Origin: CAISDA01 sp050258555
GTDB taxonomy: Bacteria > Bacteroidota > Ignavibacteria > UBA10030 > UBA8401
Assembly (NCBI GenBank): GCA_050258555.1
Contig: JBLMZA010000102.1
Location: forward strand, 1 to 7,469
Reading direction: 5' to 3'
DNA length: 7,469 bases
In this document: positions 1 to 6,878 of the stretch, piece after piece
Numbering within the stretch: the stretch's first letter is position 1
Layout of the letters: each line of letters begins with the position of its first letter
Notes under the pieces: model-generated
The model's database searches: none
What the model saw: the letters and a program-made list of their open reading frames with translations, nothing else
What the model was told of the DNA's origin: nothing
Program-made: the position numbers and the translations under genes

Positions 1-1989
1 GTGAACCGGGCCGCCTCCGAGCTGTATATGATGACGAAGGAGGAGATGATCGGCAGGAATATTTCGACGCTCATCGATTCGGAAGCGTCGATGCCGTTCA
101 TCGAGCGCCGTCTGCAGCGCCTGAAAGAAGGCCGGACGTTCACCTATGAGATCGATATTCCGCATCCGGACGGACAGAAGCGGAGTCTGCTTGTGTCGGT
201 CGTCGCGCGCCGCACGGCCGACGGACGGCTCACGGGAGCCTATGAGACATTCACCGATATCACCGAACGCAAGAACGCCGAAACGGCGATCGCCGAGCGC
301 AACCGGCAGCTGATGATCTCCAATACGCGCGCCGAAGACCAGGCGCGCCTCCTGAAGCAGCAGACGCGCGAACTCGAGAAGGCGCGCCATCAGGCCGTCG
401 AGGCATCGCGCATGAAATCGGAGTTCGTGGCCAATATGAGCCATGAAATCCGCACGCCGCTCAACGGCATCATCGGCATGGCAAGCCTTCTGACGAAAAC
501 AGACCTGACCCAGCAGCAGTCGCGCTTCCTTTCGGTCATCAACAGTTCGTCGAATTCGCTTCTGGCGATCATCAACGAGATCCTCGATTTCTCGAAGATC
601 GAGGCGGGCAAGATGGAGCTGAAGGAGGACGATTTCGTGCTGCGCACGGAGCTCGAATACACAACAGAGACCTTCTGGTACAAGGCGCGCGAAAAGGGCG
701 TCGAGCTCACCTGCATCGTCGACAGTGCGGTCCCCGATCTGCTGCATGGCGACGCGCTGCGTCTGCGCCAGGTGATCACCAATCTGCTGGGCAACGCCGT
801 GAAGTTTACGCAGAAGGGCCTCATCGCGCTGCATGTCCGCTTTGTCGAGGAAAACGCATTCGGCGTCGTGCTGAATTTCACGATCTCGGATACGGGCATC
901 GGCATCGCGCCCGAGGCGATGAAGAAGCTCTTCAAGCCGTTCTCGCAGGTCAACGGGTCGATCACGCGCGAACACGGCGGCACCGGGCTCGGGCTCACGA
1001 TCTCGAAGCGGCTCATCGAGCTGCTCGGAGGATCGATCAGCGTCGTGAGCCGCGTCGATAAGGGGACGATCTTCCGCTTCACCGTGACATTCACGCATGC
1101 ATCGTCCGCCGCCTCGAATCCGTGGAAGGCGCCCGTGCTTTCCGATAGAAAGATCCTCATCGCCCATGCCGATCCGACGGCCCGCAAGATCCTGCAGATG
1201 ATGGCCAATGCCTATCATCTTCCCTTTGCCGTGGCGCGCTCGGGCTCGTCGGTCGAATACATGCTCACGGCGGCCGCCCTGGACGGCATGCCCTTCGATG
1301 TGGTCTTTCTGGGAGAGCAGCTGGTCGACTGCACGAGCACGGAACTTCTGAAGCGCATTGAATCGGAGCCGCTGCTTCGCATCATAAAGACCGTGCTCGT
1401 GGGGCCCTTCACCGCCGGCGTGACGGAGGCCCTTGCGCAGAATACGCGGGTCTCGGGAGTGCTGAGCCGGCTCTCGAAGCAGTCGGAATTCTACGGGGTC
1501 TTCTGCAGCGTGACCGGCACGGCCGAGTCCGACGCCGTGTGCGAGCAGGCGCGGGATGCCGAGGAACACTGCGCCGAACAAGCCGTGCCCGACAACGGCT
1601 GCGAGATCCGGATGCTCGTCGTCGACGACAACCAGATCAACCAGCAGGTGGCGACCGATCTTCTGGAGGCGATGGGCTATCATCCGGAGATTGCACCGAA
1701 TGGCGAACGGGCGCTGGCGATGGCCGCCGAGAAAGAATACGATATTATCTTCATGGATTGCCAGATGCCCGTCATGGACGGGTATGAAGCGACGCGAAAG
1801 ATCCGGCTCCAGCAGCACACGCCGGACCATCCAATCATCATCGCCATGACGGCACATGCGATCGGAGGTGACAAAGAAGCCTGTCTTGATGCGGGCATGG
1901 ATGATTATATTGCCAAACCAATTCGGTTCGAAGAATTGAGGCTTATGATCGAGAAGTGGAAACGACGGATCGTCCAATCACAGGAGTGA
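1..1989 (+). CDS. Hybrid sensor histidine kinase (PAS-HisKA-HATPase-pseudoREC-REC), 5' partial
   Basis: This is an orthodox hybrid histidine kinase. It should autophosphorylate on a histidine and pass phosphate to its own C-terminal receiver. The reading frame is open to the window edge and begins inside a PAS fold, so the true start lies upstream and the GTG at position 1 is probably an internal Val. Numbering from base 1, residues 1-93 are the rest of a PAS domain ending in DITERK, and about 94-138 form a coiled-coil linker. The H-box is SHEIRTPLNG with His148. The ATPase domain has an N-box (N261, N265), G1 box DTGIGI (D297), F-box around FKPF and G2 box GGTGLGL (326-332). Residues 382-500 look like a degenerate receiver. 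Residues 535-655 are an intact receiver with D542/D543, phosphoacceptor D586, T617 and K639. No membrane segment is visible, though one could lie upstream. The stop is 5 bases before the HPt start, which suggests the two form one phosphorelay. The family is certain; the signal is unknown. Confidence 0.95.
   Translation: MNRAASELYMMTKEEMIGRNISTLIDSEASMPFIERRLQRLKEGRTFTYEIDIPHPDGQKRSLLVSVVARRTADGRLTGAYETFTDITERKNAETAIAERNRQLMISNTRAEDQARLLKQQTRELEKARHQAVEASRMKSEFVANMSHEIRTPLNGIIGMASLLTKTDLTQQQSRFLSVINSSSNSLLAIINEILDFSKIEAGKMELKEDDFVLRTELEYTTETFWYKAREKGVELTCIVDSAVPDLLHGDALRLRQVITNLLGNAVKFTQKGLIALHVRFVEENAFGVVLNFTISDTGIGIAPEAMKKLFKPFSQVNGSITREHGGTGLGLTISKRLIELLGGSISVVSRVDKGTIFRFTVTFTHASSAASNPWKAPVLSDRKILIAHADPTARKILQMMANAYHLPFAVARSGSSVEYMLTAAALDGMPFDVVFLGEQLVDCTSTELLKRIESEPLLRIIKTVLVGPFTAGVTEALAQNTRVSGVLSRLSKQSEFYGVFCSVTGTAESDAVCEQARDAEEHCAEQAVPDNGCEIRMLVVDDNQINQQVATDLLEAMGYHPEIAPNGERALAMAAEKEYDIIFMDCQMPVMDGYEATRKIRLQQHTPDHPIIIAMTAHAIGGDKEACLDAGMDDYIAKPIRFEELRLMIEKWKRRIVQSQE
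1981..1986 (+). promoter_or_regulatory. Ribosome binding site of the HPt gene, inside the end of the hybrid kinase
   Basis: CAGGAG sits in the last two sense codons of the hybrid kinase gene, 8 bases before the ATG at 1995. This strong Shine-Dalgarno match decides the HPt start in favour of 1995 over the in-frame ATG at 1956, which lies inside the kinase coding region. The arrangement suggests that translation of the two genes is coupled. Confidence 0.75.
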
Positions 1990-1994
1990 CTTCC

Positions 1995-2393
1995 ATGAAC
2001 ATCATCAATAAAAGCATCCTGAGCGAACTCGAATCACATATTTCCCATGAGAAGTTTATCCGCAATGTCAAAACATTCATGGATTACATGCCCGGCCAGA
2101 TCCACGAATTGGAACGCCTGCAGCTCTCCGGCGATCTGAAGACGATCGTCGAGAAATCGCACATGCTCAAGGGCACCTGCGGACAGTTCGGCGCGATGCG
2201 CCTGCATGAGCTCTTTAAGACGATCGAACTCTCCGCGCGCGAAGGCAATGTCTCCGACATCCGCCTGATGGTGCGTGCCCTGCCGTACGAATTTCAGCTG
2301 GTGCAGGAAATCATCTCCCTGTCCTATATGCATACGGACGAGCCGTCCGTATGCAGGGAATCGACGCCGGCCGAAGCGGCGCCTGCTGCGTGA
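1995..2393 (+). CDS. Stand-alone histidine phosphotransfer (HPt) protein
   Basis: This 132-residue protein looks like an HPt domain. Such proteins carry phosphate on a histidine between receiver domains and have no catalytic activity of their own. The signature is SHMLKGTCGQFGA, with His56 as the phosphorylatable residue followed by Lys59-Gly60, matching the family pattern (H-x-L-K-G, then small residues and G). The rest is predicted helical, as expected for a four-helix bundle. A Pro/Ala-rich tail (about residues 115-132) extends past the bundle. The start at 1995 is chosen for its ribosome binding site and because the fold begins there. The gene follows the hybrid kinase by 5 bases, so the kinase C-terminal receiver is the obvious donor. 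The receiver of the 5526-6863 protein is a possible acceptor, but this is inferred from position only. Its 3' end contains a perfect 12-bp inverted repeat. It is cytoplasmic, with no signal peptide or membrane segment. Confidence 0.88.
   Translation: MNIINKSILSELESHISHEKFIRNVKTFMDYMPGQIHELERLQLSGDLKTIVEKSHMLKGTCGQFGAMRLHELFKTIELSAREGNVSDIRLMVRALPYEFQLVQEIISLSYMHTDEPSVCRESTPAEAAPAA
2329..2355. repeat. Perfect 12-bp inverted repeat with 3-base loop, inside the HPt gene
   Basis: The arm TGCATACGGACG (2329-2340) is followed by the loop AGC and the exact reverse complement CGTCCGTATGCA (2344-2355). It encodes residues near the end of the HPt protein, about 40 bases before its stop. No run of T follows on the plus strand, so it is not a standard intrinsic terminator. 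It could be an mRNA stem-loop that affects decay or expression of the downstream genes, a binding site for a dimeric protein, or chance. Confidence 0.8.
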
Positions 2394-2440
2394 ACACATC
2401 AAAATGAGCTGAGGCTCTCTCGTTCAGTCTCCCGTGTCCC

Positions 2441-2445
2441 AAGGA
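2441..2445 (+). promoter_or_regulatory. Ribosome binding site of the short PAS-HisKA_2 kinase
   Basis: AAGGA lies 6 bases before the ATG at 2452. The alternative in-frame GTG at 2434 has no purine-rich sequence at suitable distance, the nearest being GAGG at 2411-2414. The ATG is therefore preferred. Confidence 0.65.
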
Positions 2446-2451
2446 ACGCGT

Positions 2452-3486
2452 ATGCCCCGTGGTGCCATCAATACCGCCGCCGAGCGCGCGGCGGCCAAAA
2501 AACAGATCCGGCTTCTTGCGCATGCCGTTGAAAGCACCGATGAAATGATTTCGATCACCGATGCGAACAACCGTTTCACGTTCGTCAATCGGGCATTTCT
2601 CGAGGGCTACGGCTATCGGCTCGAAGACGTGCTGGGGCAATCGCCCGGGATGCTCCGGTCTGCCGCGATGAATGCGGGGGTGGACGAGGAGATCTACCGC
2701 AAGACGGTGGGCGGAGGATGGGAAGGCGAGCTCGTCAACAGGAGAAGCGACGGGACGGAATTTCCGGTCTGGCTTCATACCTCTCCCATCAGAGACGAGC
2801 ATGGGGCCATTCTCGGACTCATGGGCATCGCGCGCGATATCTCGGACCGCAAGGCGTTCGAGGAAAAGCTCTATGCGGCGCTGCAGGAAAAAGAAACCCT
2901 GCTCAAGGAGATCCATCATCGCGTGAAAAACAACATGCAGGTGATCTCGAGCATGCTGCATCTGCAGGCCGAGTCGATTTCCGATCCGGAACTGGCGCGC
3001 TTTTTCATCGAGAGCCAGAACCGCGTCAAGACCATGGCGATGATCCATGAAAAGCTCTATCAGTCGAAGGACCTGGCCCGGATCAACTTCGGCGACTATC
3101 TGCGCACGCTCATGATTTCCCTGGTGCGTTCCTACGGCATGGGCAATGTCCGCCCGGTCATCGAAGCCGAAGAGATTCTGCTCGGCGTGAATGTGGCCAT
3201 TCCCTGCGGATTGATCGTGAACGAACTCGTCTCCAATACGCTCAAGCATGCCTTTCCGGCCGGAATGACGGGATCGATCCGTGTGCGCCTGGCGCAGGCT
3301 CCGGCAGGCGCGCTCGTGCTGAGCGTGAGCGACGACGGCGTGGGTCTGCCGGAGGAGATGGATCCCGCGACGGCCGACACGCTCGGATTGAAGCTCGTCG
3401 GCATTCTCGTCCAGCAGTTGTCCGGCACGATGAGCGTGCAGCGGGGCCGGGGAACGACATTCACGATCACATTTCCACAAGAGTAG
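2452..3486 (+). CDS. PAS sensor histidine kinase, HisKA_2 family (short)
   Basis: This 344-residue soluble kinase should autophosphorylate on histidine and pass phosphate to a partner receiver. Counting from ATG 2452, an N-terminal helix rich in Ala and Lys precedes one PAS domain (about 25-137, ending in ARDISDRK). The dimerisation and phosphoacceptor region follows, with the HisKA_2 signature IHHRVKNN in which His156 is the likely phosphorylated residue. The ATPase domain has N-box NELVSNTLKHAF (257-268), G1 box DDGVGLP (294-300), and a Gly-rich end around TLGLKLVG. It has no receiver, so it needs a separate one; the receiver at 5526-6863 is the closest candidate. The PAS core has no LOV-type cysteine motif and no obvious haem or flavin ligand, so its signal is unknown. 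It lies 58 bases after the HPt gene and 30 before the next kinase. It resembles that kinase along the whole HisKA_2-ATPase part, which suggests tandem duplication. Confidence 0.92.
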   Translation: MPRGAINTAAERAAAKKQIRLLAHAVESTDEMISITDANNRFTFVNRAFLEGYGYRLEDVLGQSPGMLRSAAMNAGVDEEIYRKTVGGGWEGELVNRRSDGTEFPVWLHTSPIRDEHGAILGLMGIARDISDRKAFEEKLYAALQEKETLLKEIHHRVKNNMQVISSMLHLQAESISDPELARFFIESQNRVKTMAMIHEKLYQSKDLARINFGDYLRTLMISLVRSYGMGNVRPVIEAEEILLGVNVAIPCGLIVNELVSNTLKHAFPAGMTGSIRVRLAQAPAGALVLSVSDDGVGLPEEMDPATADTLGLKLVGILVQQLSGTMSVQRGRGTTFTITFPQE

Positions 3487-3516
3487 GCGCAAAGGATCTC
3501 GAAAGGGCTCTCTCGC

Positions 3517-5529
3517 ATGGATGAGATCATACAGAGTGAGGAACGCCGGATCGTCGTCGATGAGGAATACCTCCTTCAGGCGACGCATGAAGAACTGGCG
3601 CACCGTCTGCTGGAGCGCACGCGGGATCTCGAGCTGGCCAATGAAGAGCTGCAGGCGGAAATTGCAGAGCGCATGCGTGTGGATGAGGAATTGAAGCAGT
3701 CGAACATGTTCCTGCGCTCCATTCTCGACAGCAGCTCCTCCATCGCCATCGTCTCGACCGACAAGGAGGGCACGATCACCTATTGGAATATCGGCGCGCA
3801 GAAGCTCTTCGGATATAAGGCGTCGGAAGTCGTCGGTACGGCCAATGTGGACATCCTCACGCCGGAAGACGAGCCGTGGACGGCAGCCACGCTCACGATG
3901 ATGAAGACAAGCGCGCTCCTGACGAAACAGACGCACCGGCGCGAGGTGATCGAGTGCACCAAGAGCGGGGAAAAGATCTGGATCAATCTTGCCATTTCTC
4001 CGCGGCTGGATGAAAACGGCGAGTGCATCGGCATCCTCTCGCTGGGAGAGAATATCACGGCCCGCAAGCTGGCCGAGCGCGAACTCTTCACGACGCGCGG
4101 CAGGCTCGAGCAGCTGCTCGATACTTCGCTGGTCATCATCTACAGCCGCAGGGTCAGCGGGGACTTCGGCATCACGTTCATCAGCAACAACGTCTACGCC
4201 CTCCTGGGATGCGATCCGGGCGACTTCATCGATGATCCCGCATACTGGGCCAGCCGTCTGCATCCCGATGACAGACAGCGGATCTCGGCCGCGGTGACGC
4301 AGATCGGCGAAGGGCATCAGGTGCTGGAATACCGCTTTCGTCACGGTCCCGAGGCGTACCGCTGGCTGCGCGATGAGACGCGCCTGGTCAGAGACGATAT
4401 GGGCGAGCCGCTGGAGATCGTCGGAAGCTGGGTGGATATCACCGAAGAAAAGGAGATGGAAAGCGCGCTCAGGGAGTCGGAGGAAAAATTCCGCGCGCTG
4501 GCCGAATTCTCGCAGGATATCATCATGCGCTTCGACCGGAAGCTGCGGCACCTCTATGTCAATCCGATGGCCGAGCGGAGAATGGGCATGCCGATCGAGG
4601 CGTTCTTCGGCAAGACGCCCCGGGAGCTCGGATTCCCAGCGGAATTTATCGAGTTCTGGGAGCGCGAGATCAACCAGACATTCCGCACCAAGTCGCTCCA
4701 GCGCATCGAATATCAGCTTCCGTCCGGCGCATGGGTCGATTGGGAATTCATTCCCGAATTCCTTCCCAACGGGGACGTGCAGACCATTGTCATTTCGGCG
4801 CGCGACATCACGGAGCAGAAGAAGGCCGAACAGCGGCTGCGCGATTCGCTCGATGAAAAGGAAGTGATGCTCCGCGAAATCCATCACCGCGTGAAGAACA
4901 ACCTTCAGGTCATCATCGCGCTCATGGGCCTCCAGGCCGAGTCGGTCACGGACCGCAAGACGCAGGAAATGCTTTCGGAGCTTCAGGCGCGCGCGCGCAC
5001 GATGTCGCTCGTGCACGAGACGCTGTATCATTCGAAGAATATCGCGCGCGTGAACCTGGCCACCTATATCAGAAACCTCACGGCCAATGTGATGCAGACG
5101 CTCGGCGTCAATCTCACGGTCGGGCTGCGCGTGCAGGCCGATGAAATCTCGGTCGGCATCGACACGGCGATCCCCTGCGGCCTCATCATCAATGAGCTGG
5201 TGACCAATGCGCTCAAGCATGCCTTTCCGCATCCGGGCGAGCCGAGCTGGATGGCGCCGGGCGTGAAGCCCGAGATCGAGGTGTCGGTCGGCCGGAAAGA
5301 AGGCCGGATCGTTCTGCGCATTGCCGACAACGGCCGGGGGATGCCCGAGGGATTCGACTGGCGCCTGGCAAAGTCGCTCGGATTGCGTCTGGTCAACATT
5401 CTCGCAAAAAACCAGCTTCGGGGCACGCTCGATGTGGAGCATGCGCGCGGCACGAGCTTCACCGTCTGTTTCAGCGAACATCAGCCATCGAAAGACAAGG
5501 CCAAACCACCATCACACACCACGCCATGA
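3517..5529 (+). CDS. Triple-PAS sensor histidine kinase, HisKA_2 family (long)
   Basis: This is a 670-residue soluble kinase. Residues about 20-63 form a charged coiled coil. Three PAS domains follow at about 65-185, 192-312 and 325-442. Each is closed by an ITARK, ITEEK or ITEQK-like end and joined to the next by a short helix. The second has the RLHPDD and YRWLRDE features of the PAS_3 type. The phosphoacceptor segment carries IHHRVKNN with His457. The ATPase part has N-box NELVTNALKHAF (559-570) and G1 box ADNGRGMP (603-610). About eight more residues lie between these boxes than in the short kinase upstream. A hydrophilic tail of some 15 residues ends the protein. Start ATG 3517 has a modest purine tract (AAAGGG, 3502-3507) nine bases upstream. 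No receiver is attached. The stop overlaps the start of the next gene by four bases, which makes that receiver protein the prime candidate target. The ligands of the PAS domains cannot be read from sequence. Confidence 0.93.
   Translation: MDEIIQSEERRIVVDEEYLLQATHEELAHRLLERTRDLELANEELQAEIAERMRVDEELKQSNMFLRSILDSSSSIAIVSTDKEGTITYWNIGAQKLFGYKASEVVGTANVDILTPEDEPWTAATLTMMKTSALLTKQTHRREVIECTKSGEKIWINLAISPRLDENGECIGILSLGENITARKLAERELFTTRGRLEQLLDTSLVIIYSRRVSGDFGITFISNNVYALLGCDPGDFIDDPAYWASRLHPDDRQRISAAVTQIGEGHQVLEYRFRHGPEAYRWLRDETRLVRDDMGEPLEIVGSWVDITEEKEMESALRESEEKFRALAEFSQDIIMRFDRKLRHLYVNPMAERRMGMPIEAFFGKTPRELGFPAEFIEFWEREINQTFRTKSLQRIEYQLPSGAWVDWEFIPEFLPNGDVQTIVISARDITEQKKAEQRLRDSLDEKEVMLREIHHRVKNNLQVIIALMGLQAESVTDRKTQEMLSELQARARTMSLVHETLYHSKNIARVNLATYIRNLTANVMQTLGVNLTVGLRVQADEISVGIDTAIPCGLIINELVTNALKHAFPHPGEPSWMAPGVKPEIEVSVGRKEGRIVLRIADNGRGMPEGFDWRLAKSLGLRLVNILAKNQLRGTLDVEHARGTSFTVCFSEHQPSKDKAKPPSHTTP
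5526..5529 (+). promoter_or_regulatory. ATGA stop/start overlap between the long kinase and the response regulator
   Basis: The ATG of the response regulator (5526-5528) overlaps the TGA of the kinase (5527-5529). The 25 bases upstream are rich in C and A and contain no Shine-Dalgarno match; the nearest AAGG (5497-5500) is too far. The regulator is thus probably made by terminating ribosomes that re-initiate, which would tie its amount to that of the kinase. Confidence 0.75.
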
Positions 5530-6863
5530 AATCACCGCGCATACTTGTCGTTGAGGATGAATCGATTGTGGCCGAGCAGCTGCTTGGGTCGCTTCATCGT
5601 CTGGGATATGAAACGATGCAGCCGGTTGCCACCGGCGAAGACGCCCTCATCCTTGCCGGAGAACAGAAGCCGGATCTCGTTCTGATGGATATGGAGCTCA
5701 TGGGCGAGCTCAACGGGGTTGAAACCGCGCAGGAGATCCGCAGCGTCAGCGAGGTGCCGGTGGTCTTCATCACGGGCTTCGCCGACAACGAGGCGATCGA
5801 GCAGGTCTCGCGCAGCGAGCCCTACGGATACATCGTCAAGCCGTTCAAGGAAGAGGAGCTGCATGCGGCCATCGAAGTGGCGCTCTCGCGCCGCCATGCC
5901 GATGACCGGCTCGAGGAAGCCGTGCGCAAGCGCACCTGGGAGCTGGCCGAGCTCAATGCCGCGCTGCAGCGCGACATCGAAGAGCGCAAGGCCGCGGAAA
6001 AGGCGCTCCAGGAAAGCGAGTGGCGCTACCGGCGCGTCTCCGACTTCATGCTCGATATGGCGAGCGTCGTCAACAATGCCTCCGACATGATCCTGATCGT
6101 GACGCCGGAAGGCGTGATCCGCTATGGCACGCCCTCGATCGGGCAGCATCTGTTGTACGAGCCGCCGCAGTTTCTGGGAAAGAATCTCTCGGAGTTCCTC
6201 TGCCCGGGCGAGCGCGCGGCGGTGATGTCCGTTATTGCAGAAGTCGTCTCGACGCATACGGCGCATCCCGTGACGCACTGCCTGAAGAAGAAGGACGGAA
6301 CCATGATGTACGTCGATTCGATCATCAAGTTCTATATCGATCATTTGAACGCGAAGTGCGCGCTCGTCACCTCGCGCGACATCACCGAGCGCAAGAAGGC
6401 CGATGATGCGCTGCGCGCGGCATACGAAACGATGGAGGCGCGCGTGAAGGAACGCACCGCGCAGCTGGCCGAAGCCAATCATGCCCTTCAGCTGAGCAGC
6501 GAGCGCTGCCGGCGGATTCTTGATGCCGTCACCGACTACATCTATACGGTCGAGGTGGAAAACAAACAGCCCGTACGCACGACGCATCATTCGGCATGCG
6601 TCGCGATCACGGGCTATACGGTGGAGGAATTCGAGGCGAATCCCTTCCTCTGGCTGGAAATGGTCCATCCGGACGACAAGGACGAAGTCTCGCGCCATGC
6701 CGAGCGGATTTTGGAAGGGGCGGAGGAGGGGCCGATCAGGCACCGCATCATCCGCAAGGACGGCACGGTGCACTGGGTGCTCAATACATCGGTGCCGTAC
6801 AAGGACGAGAACGGCACGCTTCGCTCCTACGACGGCGTCATCAACGACCTCGGCCCGGCCTGA
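5526..6863 (+). CDS. Response regulator with receiver-PAS-PAS layout and no effector domain
   Basis: This 445-residue protein starts with a complete receiver (1-120). The receiver has acidic residues E10/D11, phosphoacceptor D55, switch Thr83, and Lys105 in the KPF motif. A charged coiled coil (about 125-168) leads to a first PAS domain (about 172-288, ending in SRDITERKK). A second coiled coil (about 289-326) leads to a second PAS domain (about 329-445) with the WLEMVHPDDKDEV and HWVLN features of the PAS_3 type. The protein stops where that PAS fold ends: the usual DITERK exit is replaced by DLGPA and the stop. No kinase core, GGDEF, EAL, HD or DNA-binding domain is present. Phosphorylation by the flanking HisKA_2 kinases or by the HPt protein is likely from gene order. 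Output may be through PAS-mediated protein contact. Related receiver-PAS-PAS proteins often continue into a kinase core, so this may be a shortened derivative. Domain calls are firm; role is inferred. Confidence 0.92.
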   Translation: MKSPRILVVEDESIVAEQLLGSLHRLGYETMQPVATGEDALILAGEQKPDLVLMDMELMGELNGVETAQEIRSVSEVPVVFITGFADNEAIEQVSRSEPYGYIVKPFKEEELHAAIEVALSRRHADDRLEEAVRKRTWELAELNAALQRDIEERKAAEKALQESEWRYRRVSDFMLDMASVVNNASDMILIVTPEGVIRYGTPSIGQHLLYEPPQFLGKNLSEFLCPGERAAVMSVIAEVVSTHTAHPVTHCLKKKDGTMMYVDSIIKFYIDHLNAKCALVTSRDITERKKADDALRAAYETMEARVKERTAQLAEANHALQLSSERCRRILDAVTDYIYTVEVENKQPVRTTHHSACVAITGYTVEEFEANPFLWLEMVHPDDKDEVSRHAERILEGAEEGPIRHRIIRKDGTVHWVLNTSVPYKDENGTLRSYDGVINDLGPA

Positions 6864-6869
6864 GCCGGG
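6854..6869. terminator. Candidate stem-loop at the convergent gene junction
   Basis: CCCGGC (6854-6859) and GCCGGG (6864-6869) form a perfect 6-bp GC stem. The 4-base loop CTGA contains the stop codon of the response regulator. The hairpin lies just where transcripts from the operon and from murA meet. Neither side is followed by a run of T, so it is at best a weak or Rho-assisted terminator. Confidence 0.3.
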
Positions 6870-6878
6870 AACACTCCT

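Noticed and set aside
390..1208. A 272-codon open frame on the minus strand under the hybrid kinase
   Set aside because: It lies over the conserved HisKA and ATPase region, is rich in Ser and Arg as expected from an antisense shadow, and has no recognisable domain.
1956..1994. Upstream in-frame ATG for the HPt protein
   Set aside because: It lies in the kinase coding region with no ribosome binding site and would add 13 residues outside the HPt fold. ATG 1995 has CAGGAG at good spacing.
2434..2451. GTG start for the short kinase
   Set aside because: It has no Shine-Dalgarno sequence at suitable distance, whereas AAGGA precedes ATG 2452 by 6 bases.
2524..2862. LOV-type photosensor in the short kinase
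   Set aside because: The PAS core reads GQSPGMLRS where a LOV domain would have a Cys-containing GRNCRFLQ-type motif, so no flavin-adduct cysteine is present.
3495..3528. Inverted repeat GATCTC/GAGATC around the start of the long kinase, as a translation-blocking hairpin
   Set aside because: It has only 6 bp with a 22-base loop, and GATCTC is frequent across this window, so chance is a sufficient explanation.
4986..4998. Alternating GC run (possible Z-DNA or repeat)
   Set aside because: It is short and simply encodes alternating Ala and Arg in the kinase dimerisation helix region.
2311..5481. A 1056-codon open frame on the minus strand, antisense to both HisKA_2 kinases
   Set aside because: Its codons align exactly with the sense codons of both kinases, so its stops would need sense TTA, CTA or TCA codons, which are rare in this GC-rich sequence. 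Its two similar halves just mirror the paralogous kinases, and no ribosome binding site or known domain supports it.
5532..6773. A 413-codon open frame on the minus strand, antisense to the response regulator
   Set aside because: It has the same codon-aligned antisense explanation, and the sense strand carries clear receiver and PAS domains.
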